Positions 9,560-21,400 of a DNA stretch of 64,000 nt are shown in pieces; the first letter of the stretch is position 1, and each line of letters begins with the position of its first letter. Both the position numbers and the translations under genes were made by a program. Under the pieces are notes generated by a model, which worked only from the letters and a program-made list of their open reading frames with translations, had not been told where the DNA came from and searched no databases. Origin of the DNA: Trichostrongylus colubriformis (lineage: Eukaryota > Nematoda > Chromadorea > Rhabditida > Trichostrongylidae). The stretch is from the NCBI GenBank assembly GCA_963978905.1, contig OZ022259.1, positions 55,694,727 to 55,758,726 of the forward strand, written 5' to 3'.

Positions 9560-12378
9560 TCTACTTCCACGGGCTGTTTTTAATGATATACCCAATTCTG
9601 ATGGGCAGAGGGACGAAGAGACAGACAGATGAAGTGTTTTATATTAGGGAATAGGTATCAATGTGGAATATTGAAGTCGAAGTGATCAGTAGTGTACCAG
9701 GAGAGGAAAAACGAGATGAAACGGTCAGAAACCCAAAGAATAGGATCCCGGAGCCCCTTCTGCTCTTTTGCCCCCTTGCATCACTAGTCGATGGGGAAGC
9801 AACCGGGCAAGGGGTAAGTCAACCATCCACGATTATTGCCCCGCTCTGCAGCCACTCGGAATATGGATGTGTTGCAGTTCGAAGTGATGCATGGGAGATC
9901 GCTGTAAAATCCCACGGCGCGCTTTTCCAATGGAAGTCCCGCCACGAAACATCTCTTTTGGGCTGAAACTCAGTGACAGAGAATCCATCTTCCTAGTTTT
10001 CATTTTCCCCTTACCCCTGGTCGGACCTTAGAGACAGTGGGCAATGAGAAACTTCGTGAATTGAGTCATTCAAAAGAAGAGTGCGGGTCTTAGAAGGCCA
10101 CATGTGGCGCAGTGCACGGTGAAAGGCACGTCCCTGATATACAGAGGGAATTGTTCTTGACAGGCTCCACCTTCCCTGACTGAGCCCTCCTCCTAGGGTC
10201 GACTTTGCCTAAGAATGACTGACGTGTACAGTAATGAGCATTATAGCTGAATAACACTTACCGTATATGTACGTGTTTTATAGTATATCACATATTTATA
10301 AATACCGTATTGATTGAAATTACGTGGTGTTTGATGTGTCGGTTTTTGTGGTTAAATCGTCCATCGGTATCAAAGATTGGAGTGAATGACACTACTGATC
10401 TCCCCCTACCAGACCGAGTGAGAGCACTCGTTTTTGCAAAGAGTGACTCACTCAAATTCCAAGGATATCACCTACCTCTGTCTGGTAACCTTCATATCAG
10501 AATTCCAATCGATCATTATCCTGTCTTATCACAATGTTGCCACGTGATCGCAACAATCTTCTTCCACCTACTTCGACAGCAGAGCATGTGCATAATTATG
10601 GTAAGATTTTTCATCTATGTGTGCGGGCTAAAGTTGCCGCACTTGGTTCGGTGCTAAAGCGATTTTCGTGCCCTAAGCAGGGCACAAGGCACAGTCGTTT
10701 TAGGACCCAACTACACACGGCGTGTCTAGCTGGCATGCGTCGCGCCGTACGCGCAGTGCAGAATCTGGTTGATTTGAGTCTAAAATCTATCACAGTAGAT
10801 TCTAGTATCTCTGTGTACTGTTCAGCACAATGCCACACAATGTTTTGTACATATCCACTGGATAAAAGGCTTAAGTGCACAGTTATGTTATGTAATAAAA
10901 GATACAGACACCAGTTATGTAGCAGCCATGGCTGATCACGAAACCATGGATCAAGTAGCTGTCTAGCTTTCGACTTTAAACCCAAAATTCCCCCAACTAC
11001 TGGACGGTCACGGTTCCACCACACTTGTGATTAGAGATTCAGAGAAGTGATTTCGAGAGGTTGACTCGAATGTACCCATTTCAGAGATTTCAGAAAGGGA
11101 ATGAATTCAAAGAATTACGATTATAGGCTGCCTTTCATAAGCTGCAATGCTGCTCGAGTAGTTCTTGTTCCCTTTCCGGTAGTGTTAATGATTCACCGCA
11201 TAGTAAGTGAGCGGTACGTGATGGTTACTGCCGGAACAACAGATACCGTGATCAGAGCCCCGAGATTTGGTATCATGGTTTCATTTGATTCGGTTCCTGA
11301 GCCAGCAACCGGATTGGTGTGGAAACAACCACTGTCTGGGGATTAGTCATTCAGCAACACCTTGAGTTACAACACATTAGACCTCCATCTAAAGTGCAGC
11401 AGAGACTGTATTTCCAAGGATGATTTCGTGCATGAGCCATCGTGAAGGATTCAGCTGAAGAGCCGAACGTTCTGTAACGACAGCAGCGGTGGAATTGCTC
11501 ACGAAGATCTGATAGGCATCACCAAGCGATGACCACACACCTAAATCACTGTTCGCTGAATCACAGACTATTCAGGAGGCCTTCCACCGTAGCCGAGGCT
11601 AAAGAAGGTAGGTCGACGTCTTCGAGGCGGCTGTGGCGGACGCGGAGCTTACCCGCAACCGGGCGGCGATCGATCGCACCGCTTGTGGTTGGCTGCTGGC
11701 CGAGCGAGTGTGTGTTTGTCTGGTGCGTTTGTGTATGGCTGTGTCGTCGTCGTCGCGTGCACGGACCGCCGTCATCTTCAACGTCATCTCTTAGTGACGG
11801 CGCTTTCAGCCAGACCGACGTTTTCGTCAAACGCTTTTGAACTTGTTTGACTCTGCCGAGCTCCTACTGATGCCGCTCCCCACTTGACAAGGATCCCTAG
11901 CAAATGCCAAAAAGCAAATGTGACCGCAGCACCGGTTATGTGACGCGCGCTAAACCACTCAGCGACGCCGCGTTGATATTCCGTTTGCTTCACTGTGTAG
12001 GACGTGACCTCCCACCATACACATCACACTGTGGTATATACTGATGGGTGATTTAAAACGATCACCACAAAATGTCCTACATATTTCCACAGCAGCTCAT
12101 AATGAAAGCGGTGTGGTTATGTTTTCATTCGAACGTCGATCATTGTTCTTCAGTGGGGTGAGGGACATGAGGGTTTGAAGGCGAGATTATATCCATGCTA
12201 TCTATTGGTTTCGAGAACTATTAACCGCTATGAGAATCTTTCACGGAATTTTGCTGCTTGGCAATGTCGCAGTGGTGAGGGGGCAACTAAAACATGTTGT
12301 GATATCCAAGCAGCAAAACCCCTTAAATGAGCGTCACGTGACAGGAAGATCCTAGAATCTCAGGTGATGTTTTTCCAG
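9560..12378. promoter_or_regulatory. Upstream region of the Scm-like gene, probable promoter/5' UTR
   Basis: No exon with recognisable protein similarity is visible. The stretch 11550-11850 is distinctly GC- and CpG-rich against its AT-rich surroundings and contains a plausible donor (AAAGAAG/GTAGGT at about 11608), so it may hold the first non-coding exon and promoter. The first coding exon starts after an acceptor at 12377-12378 only 15 nt before its ATG, which also suits spliced-leader addition if this is a nematode. ORFs at 9661-9966, 10534-10935 and 11529-11840 have no recognised domains. Confidence 0.3.
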
Positions 12379-12393
12379 GTGAACCCGCTGTCG

Positions 12394-12492
12394 ATGACAG
12401 ACGTCGTGCCTGAAGTCGAGGAAGTTGGCCACGATGTGCCTATGGATCCGACGATGGAGCCCGAGGACAGCGAACATTCGGAGGAGTTAGAT
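12394..12492 (+). CDS. Scm: Scm-like exon 1 (coding part): acidic N-terminus
   Basis: The acceptor TTTTTCCAG ends at 12378 and the ATG at 12394 opens MTDVVPEVEEVGHDVP, followed by a Glu/Asp-rich tail (EPEDSEHSEELD). The donor GTAAGT follows at 12493, phase 0. I chose this ATG because it is the first in the exon and no coding frame is visible upstream. An acidic low-complexity start without domain is all that can be said. Confidence 0.7.
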
Positions 12493-15400
12493 GTAAGTAA
12501 CAGCTGATGTAATCTACCACCTACTATAAGTGTTCCCATACAATTTCATCAAAGCCCTTTTGCCGTATCCAACAATCTGCAGCATCCCTTATTACTGAGT
12601 TAGTCTTCAAACTCAGTAATAACTGAGTTAGTGTTCTAACTCAGTAACAGGAAGTGGGTCTGCACTTGTTTCGTACAGTGATCGTTCTGTGAAGCTGTAG
12701 ACGGGTCTGTCTCATAAGTGGAGCATTATGCAGAATGAGGGAAGCTTGCTTTAGCTCAGCTAAAGAATCGCAATCCAATCTCCCTTTTGTAATGGGGGGT
12801 ACGCAGCTCTTGCCTCTCATGCTACCTTTTTAACCGATTTGTTTGGCATCCTAAGAATCTTATGGCTGTAGTTGTTTTCAATTACCCGTCATTTCTTTCT
12901 TCCCAACAGATGAGTGAAGTGCCGGACTGTGAGGATCATGTGGACGACGCTGAGGAACCTGAGGAAGCTGCAACTAGATTCCATCAGAACTCCACGCCGC
13001 GCACGGCGTCACCGAAGTTCTCTGAGGCCACTTCGTCAAATGCTTCAGCACCGGTATGTGCTCAGTATGAGTAACATTGAGAAATGATGCCGTAACAGCG
13101 GCCGCAGTGGTGGATGTATGGCTAAAAGTTTCGCAAGTTCCGTTGAAAACAGTCCACGGTGCTATGAATATCGTGGGGAGGGGGGCATCGTTAAATGTTG
13201 AAGTGCAATACGCACTGGCTTGAATTTTAAAGTGGTATGCTTTTACATGACTTCATCGTGAGCTTGGAGAAACGTGGATTTTGCCTGAGCTGGGAAGGGA
13301 GAAGAGTTTGGTGAAATAAGTACTTGAGGCGTCGCGTTATACAGCAGTCACTTGATCACCCGGACGCTGCTTCCTCCCTCCAGTTGGAAACTCACATCCA
13401 CTTCTCTGTGGCGTGAAAACTCCATAAGAGTCGCATTGATGAAGTAATCCCGCTCCGTGACTTTACTGTCTGTCCTTATGTTGTTGACATGGCAGTCATG
13501 TAAGGCCATGTTACTATCCAATATCCAGCAAGGCCCCCACCCTCGACGCTCATAGCACCTAATCCACTCTGGTCCCTCCCTTATCCTTTTTTTCGTTCGC
13601 TGTAAAATGTCTAGGAAGTGGGGTATAACGCCTCCGAAATCCTAGAGGTATACTGCTGGCGCAGTTTCTGGAGAATGCCCTCAAGTGGTACAAAGCTAAC
13701 TCTGTTCCTTATGCGAACGAAAATGAGTCGCTAAGCATTTAGTCAGTACTCTGCGTTAACTTACTATTCTCATTCGTAAGGCAGTGTTCGCGTTCGCGCG
13801 ATTCAGGCGGAAAAGAAAAGGTATATATTGATTAAGTGATTCGGGCGATCGCGCGATCCACGCGATCGCGTGATCGCCTGAATCACTTAATCAATATATA
13901 CCTTTTCCTTTCCGCCTGAATCGCGTGATCCACGCGATCGCGTGCTTTACGCGATCGCGTGATCGCCTGAATCACCCAATCAATATGTATCTTTTTCCTT
14001 CCGCCTGAATCGCGTGATCGCCTGAATCGTGAACTATGAACACTGCCTAAGCAACTGGCTACGCTGGCGAAAATATCCTTTTCAGCACGGGTGGTAAGCA
14101 AGTGATTACGTGCGCTGAACACATTATCTGTAGGGTATGATTGACGATAGCCATTCAATTCAAGTTTGGAACAGCAGCCAGAGTTCCTATGGCGAAAGAA
14201 ATCGTTTTTGAAATACCTGTGATTCACTTCAGGCAACCGTGACCACATTTAACTGGGATGCATACCTTCGCGAGCAGAATGCTGAAGCAGCTCCACCTGA
14301 GTGTTTTTATCAACCGGATACACCACCGGAGAATAAGTTCCAAATCGGCACAAAACTTATGATAGCCGATCCGAGAGGTATATCATACTTCGAGATTCTT
14401 GTAATTCGCAGTGTAGTTTTCATTGCCTTGATCATATTTATATTTTTCGTTTGTATGAACATATATTTGTTTTTGAACACTATTTCTGGTCATCTTCCGC
14501 CTTTACAACCTCTGCGAAAGAGTGGTCAAGAGATGAATAATTTATACATGAACTGTCTGCAGGTGAAAGTTAAAGTAATCTCAAAAGTTGCAAAGCGATA
14601 AAAAATGATTGTATTTTCAAGGGGTGTTTAATCTCATTCTGGGTCTGCAAAGCTTTTGGTGCTATACTAAGGTAAGGGAGAACATTCTTTGAATGTTGAA
14701 AGTGGCATGGTTCTTTATGAATGTTAGACTAGCTTAGCCTCAATGGTTCAGTATGTACAAATAAGGCGTCTATGGTACGTTACTTCAGCCATGCAAAGGC
14801 ATATTACTGTTAAACATTTGCAAGTTGGCCAAGCCCAACCCCCTCAATAATATTGACCCGAACGTCTTCAGTCTGATGAATGTTCATAGATTTTTTGTCT
14901 TTTTCTTCCTGCGCATATCGGAAGGTTGCCAGAATGATGATGCTCATTCATTTGTAGGAGTTCGCAAATACGGGAAAGGTGACGCATGTGCTCTCTTTAT
15001 TTTATTTAGACCTTGAAAATAGCAGAAACGGAACAAGGTGCATACAGTAGCGGTCAAAAATACATGCGGTTTTGGATTCTAACCATAACTTTGGTCGAAG
15101 TTTACATTTCTTATTCAATTTTTTTTTGTTTTTTGAAGGCAACTAGTACTCAGTGAAGCGAAGTAGGGTATAGTGTTGAGATTGGAAAATTTACTTAACT
15201 AAAAACTCTAAAAATACCAAACCTTTTCAAAAATTCAATTGGCCATAAAAAGCTTATAACTCATCGAAACGGGCAGGTGGGCAGAAAATATTACGGAATG
15301 AGGCTGGGACTTTGTTGCACGCTATTTCAAATCCTAACAGCACTGAAGCACGGAGTTGACCATTTTCAGTGGTTTCAGTTAAATAATTTTTTCAACCTTC

Positions 15401-18400
15401 ACACTGCATCCTACTCGGCTGAGATACTTTATTTCACTGAGTAACAGTTGCCTTCAAAACACAAAAAAAATTGAGCGAGATATGCAAACACCGAACAAAG
15501 TTATGGTCAAAATCCCAAACCGCATATATTTTTGACCGCTACTGTATGTTCCTACTCTTATGCTTGTATTTTTATTAAAGCTATTTTTCGAAGGAAAATG
15601 TCTTTCAGTAAACTGATACTGCTTGAACCAGAACCAGTTCACTGAAAGACGGCTTACTATGCCTTGTTTTTTCGAGACTAGATAATCTGGATGCAAAACT
15701 TCGTTATAACGTGCAAACGCAGTCATTCCTATGTGGAACAGTATTCGGAACAATGAAACTTTCGGAACTCTGCTGTAGTCCTCCACTCAATGCTAAATTC
15801 TTGGCTTTGGCTTCGCTCTCTGTTGAAACTCAGTCATTTTGTTATATTTTTATATGAAGTCTGATCCAGCTCATAGAGGATCCCAGTTACATCTCAAAGC
15901 TTTATTAGAGGCCTTAGTCGTCAACGTTTATTTGTTCATTGGTTCTGACGTGGATGTGAACGCTTGTAATTACCAAAATCTGAAATTTCTATTTTCAAAT
16001 TTTATGACTAACAGATTGTACGAAAGTAGCTCGAACATGTGAATTAGTTAGTGAAGTAAAGAAAGTGAATGGTTAAACACTTCAAGGGCCAACTGGTTCG
16101 AGTGCGATGTTTTGTCTTGGTACTGTAGTGAACGTCTTCAAGTTATGGCTCTGTGTACGTCTTGAAGGCTTGGACAATTCACACGAGAGATGGATTTTCT
16201 GTGACGACGACTCCATTCAACCTATTGGGTAAGTAAACACGCTCCCTCCGGATTTCCATCGAAAATTCATGCTGTCAAACCTTTTTGCTTGCGCCGTTTA
16301 TTGGTCATATCCGTAAGAACTGTATGACACTTTTTACCCCTGTTTGCACCATCATCTGTACGTTACGAAAACAATTGATTGCATGCGGTTGTAATCTATA
16401 TGGTTGCTGTTAAGGTGGTGATAACTGCTTCCACTGCTTATAAGCACACCGCGATAAACTGTAAACGTTATCATGCTTATCGCTGAAAGCATAGGTTTCG
16501 GTATGAAAAATCCGAGTACCAAGAGAATGACTCCCCTGAATACATTCGTGCACGAGCATTGCGACGAGTCTTTGCTTGGTGGTATCACTCGGATTTCAGC
16601 AATATCGCCTGTTTCGCCCTGCTAACGCTGTCTTTACTATTAGGATTTCCGTCTTATCGTATCATGATAGTTCGCAAGTTTCCTTCGCCACGTAAACGTC
16701 ACGTTGCTCTTCGCTTCGTCCAATGCCATATGTGATTTAGTTGAGTGGGCGCGGCTTAATGTAGTTCGAGTGGGCTTATTTAGAGCTGTGAGGGCGCGCT
16801 GTGAGAAGGGTGCAACCTGAGCAGTATCCTAGGGTTCACCTGCCTCGAGACGGTGAGCTACTAGTTTGATTATCGCATGATGTGCCTTCGACATATCTTA
16901 GCTTATTTTATCATCCTGAGAAGTTTCATTACATTGGAATACCATTTCAATCCGGTTGAGTACTTAATATTCATAAAAGTGCAACGAAGCTTTAAGGCCT
17001 ACTGTGGAGGATCACATGAAACTAAATCCACCAATCGGTTTCATACATCACCATGGTACTTTTCCAAAGTTTCTCGAACAACATCTGAAGCCGGACGACG
17101 AAACCGGAGCATCTGTACTGTGTCCACCTGAGTGGTTCAAACCGGTGGGTGGTTTACTTGAAAAATATACCAGAAATTCGAATCGTATTCTTTGAAGCAA
17201 CATCCACGCATGCTATTTTCCGCTAGCTTTATGTATGGGAGTGTGCACTGATTTTGTGCCCACTTTATCGCCGTTTTATGTGCATGATTATTAATGCAGC
17301 TCAAGAAAAAGCAGCGAAACAGTCACGATGGTTTACTCTGTCAAAAAGTCTTCCCATTTATCTACTTTATTTGTATTCATTAGCGATAATGCCCATGTAC
17401 ATTGTAATTGTCCGTCAAAAAATGTTACAATGCATTTCAATGGCATTTGCAACGTTAACATGTTCAGCGGGCACTGAGAACGTCCGTTTTATGCTATAGG
17501 CTGCTCAGCGTAGTTAATATCGGATTCTTTGTGCATAACCCTTCTCTCAATCAATTCTACGTAGTACTCGCTGGTACCGTTGCTCGCCTTAACTTTTACC
17601 ACGCGGTTTTTCCCACTTAACGGTACTAAAGCAAGTAATACATTTCTATTAGGAACGAGTATGAATCTGACGCAGAAGAATATCACGACTCCAAGTGTTG
17701 CACAGAAAAGAGCCTGTTCGGGATTCCAGATCCTTTCTTGACCAGATGTTAGCGAAGGAGTTTATCCTTTCTTGTCAGCACGGAAGGAGGAGGAAGCGGA
17801 GAGCTCATGTGGTCGTGCCCCTATTGTACTTTGCGGCTCGGAATGCAAGCCTCTCCTGTAAGTGCACAAGATCAACCAACTGATATGAACTCGAAAGAAT
17901 AATATCGATTAACTGGAAATCTCATAATATATTCTAGATAATAAATGAGGAAATCAGTGAGTAAACCTCTAAGTCTGCTTTAGAGCTAGCTGTACTCCCG
18001 GCGTCTTAGTGTAATAATCTGCGATCTGCTCGACCAGTTTCTCAAGCTTGCGACGCACTTCTCGAATAACTTCTCGGACGCGATCCACGGAATCCGGCAC
18101 GGAACAGAGAGCACGTTGGTGTCCTCCATCCTCAGGTATAAGGAAGTTTAGCGGGTCCTACTCACAACCGCACAGTACCAACACTCGACTTCTTGACACT
18201 TCGCCGGATTGTTACATTTTTTTTTCAAACAAAACGGGCATCAATGTTCGCTCTTGATATCTCTGTACCTCTGCTCTCCATTAGTGTTCTGGGAACAGGA
18301 ATGCGAGTTGTGATTTCTTCGGATTTTGCAGAACGAGCAAAAAGCATACAGGTCTTCTCCTTCACCAGTTTTCCTTTGCGACAGCAGACGTAGTCCCACG

Positions 18401-21400
18401 CCGTTTTCGTTAACGCGACCCGCCCTTTTTCTCTGTACTGCCTACTTTCCGAGAGATGCTCCATTCCTCGGAAAACGATTCCTTGGGCTTGCTGATCTTG
18501 ACGTGCTGATCGTTGCGATCACACACACATACACACACTTAGCTGATTATATACAGTCCATTACGCAGCGCTTGATTAGGCGTGGCCTACGCACTTAAGT
18601 GCTAGTGTATCAAACTCTCTCACCCCGTCACACACTCTCACTCTCGCCACTCACCCAAGTCTGCAGGGGTGTGTTGCAAGTGTTCCGGTGGCTAGTGTGG
18701 GTTCAGGTCACCCATGAGTGGTTTTACTTCACGAGACGATTGATTTACTACCAATTTCAAGATCTTGATTACGTAGCTGGTCTACCTATGTCAAAGATAA
18801 GGGTCGAAGAGTAAAGGCAGATATTCGTGAAGGTAAATCTGTAGTAATGTTGAATATTTGATGCTTAAATGATCATGTTAGGGCATTCTTCATTAAATAC
18901 CATTTCTAACTGAAAGCAGATACGATCTATGATTAAGAGGAAGCTAGTCACTGTAACAGTCCGTAATACATTGCTTTATTCTCACAAGGATCTTAATTTC
19001 GTCATTTCTATAGTGTATTTCCCTCCACACAACACTGGTGACCCGACCTGCTGGCACGCTGGTCGGAACACTTGCACGCCACCCATTCTGCAGGCCACGC
19101 CCAATCAAGCGCCGCGAAATGAACTATAAAGTAGGATAATAAACGTGAAAATAAGTGTGTAAACCTCTAAGCGGGAGCAAGCGTGGCGTTGTGGAAAATT
19201 TTCAAAAAATACGACCCCTCATATGGGGCTTCCATACCCCCCCCCCCCTCTTTCTTCAGGTCCCGGTATTTCTGTGGTGTCTACCCAGTCAATGTGATTA
19301 ATCAAGGAGATTAAGAGCGAACAAAAAAACTGAGGCAAAACTGGTGACGAAGTAAGAAAAATGAAAACGTAACAAAATTTGATACTTATATTCTGAAACG
19401 GAAGCGTCCTTCGACGACAGCGGAGAAGGGTTGAAAGCCATACAAGTTACGGGGCAGGGATGATGGATGAAAAAAGAATACACTCTATGAGACAACAAAT
19501 GACATATTTTACAGCGAACTACCCAGAAAGGTGATATTGCAGTTCGAGATGTGCGGGATATGCGAATATATACCACAATGTAGCGCTTTTGAATCCGCGT
19601 TTCTCTACCGATTATCCTACTTTATATAATCGGCTAAATGTGTCTGTTGGTGTGTGTTTTTGTGTGTGTGTCTGTTCGACCGGAAATCAATATCCCGCGT
19701 CGCAGCAAAGCAGGGACCCTGAATTTTACAAGTGATATCGGGGTGATAAGGGGACCTAGCGGTGGTGGACCGAAAGTGAAAGCAGCTTATAAGGGACGGT
19801 AAGGAGCTAGAAAGGCCAATTGTACTAAATCCGTTTCGCCTCTTGGGTTGATCCTAAACGCTGACACTCATAAGTGTTGTAATGTCCCGTCCGGCTGCCG
19901 ACGTTTGTGTTCTTGTCCGATGTCACAACAACAGGAAGTATCGATCTGTTTATCTGTGAATAGACAGAAGGAAGCCAACGGTGTAGATTGAAGTCGTACA
20001 GGTGGACAGCCGGATACCGAAAGCACTGGGTGTCGAAAATAAACTCAACATCACTCTGCCCCAGGGTCTATATACCTTGTTTGTTTTGCACGAATTCAAG
20101 AATGATAGGATCACTATCATTTGTTGACCACACAACACCTCCCCCAGTAGAAAAAAATGGGTACAACACAGTTAATTTTCTACTTATCAATGCAAAAGGA
20201 TGCAATCAACACTCAACAATTAAACTAGCGAGAAGTATCTGGGTATCTGTGTACTGGTCTTCTTATCCTCGTCGAGCGTCGCAGTGGCACATCGTCTTTG
20301 TGAGCCTGTCGTCCTTGAGCAGCAGCATCTGTAGCTTGGGCGGTTTCCTGTCGTCGCTTCCACACGGCGTCTAATTCGAGCGTCTCAAGCAGGGTCAGCA
20401 ACGACTTGTCTCCATAATTTGCAGGTGCTTTCGCATCACGACGGCGCAACTGATTGGCGTGCTTCCTCGTTGTCCTTCCACTTAGGCAAACTTCGTAGTT
20501 GACCTTGCCGATTCTTCTCGTGATGATGCCTTCTTTCCATATAAACTGCGGTGCTTTCCATACTTGAGCATAAATCGCTTCACCAACCACAAATTCCTTC
20601 GGAACAGCATTGTTTCTTTTGTTGAACTGCTCAATCATTTTCTTCCGATTTTCTTCTGATGGTGGTGCAGTTGATTTTTCCATAGGGCGTAGCAGACTTA
20701 AGCGTGTGCGAAGTTTTCTTCCTAAAAACACTTCTGCTGGTGTTCTGTTTTGTAAGCAATCGTTTGGAGTTGTCCTGTACGCTTGAAGGATCACGTTCAG
20801 CGTCTCTTCCGACGGCTTCTCCTCCCCTTTCAATTTCTTGATACCTCGTTTCAGTGTATCAACGAAACGTTCGACCTGTCCATTTGATTGCGGGTAGTAG
20901 GGAGCAGTTCTAACGTGTGTAATTCCTCCTTCTTCGCACATCGTCTTGAATTGTTCCGAGGTGAATTGGGTTCCATTGTAGCTAACGATAGTTTCTGGGA
21001 TTCCATATCTTGCAAAAATCTTCTTTAGTTCCTTTACCGTTTGGCTTGCAGAGATGCTTGTCATCTCGATAATCTCCGGCCACTTGCTGAATGAATCCAC
21101 AACAACCATATAGAATAATCCGCAAACAGGTCCTGCGAAGTCTACGTGAATCCTTTGCCACGCGTAAGCTGGTGTTGGCCAGGCTTCCAAAGGGACCTTG
21201 ATGGGATTCTTTGCATATTCTTGACATCTTGAACAATTTCGTACTATTTCTTCACAATCTTTGTCGAGGGTTGGCCAATAAACATGACTTCTGGCGAGCT
21301 TCTTCATCCGTACGATTCCTGGATGACCAACGTGTAGCTCTTTTAGAACTTTGGCTTGTAGTTCTTCTGGGATGACAATTCTTTCCGCCATCATGAGGCA

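Noticed and set aside
11529..11840. 103-codon plus-strand ORF in the GC-rich stretch
   Set aside because: It has overlapping ORFs in other frames, Arg/Ser/Cys/Val composition typical of GC-rich non-coding DNA, and no domain; treated as promoter or 5' UTR.
14529..14600. Possible exon after CTGCAG near 14560, continuing MBT repeat 1
   Set aside because: In the phase required by exon 3 it hits a stop at once; the exon at 16087 fits the phase and continues the MBT pattern.
17489..17686. Minus-strand ORF with RVVKVKASNGTSEYYVELIERR
   Set aside because: It reads like protein, but I recognise no family, see no splice-supported neighbours, and it lies in intron 5 beside no other coding remnants.
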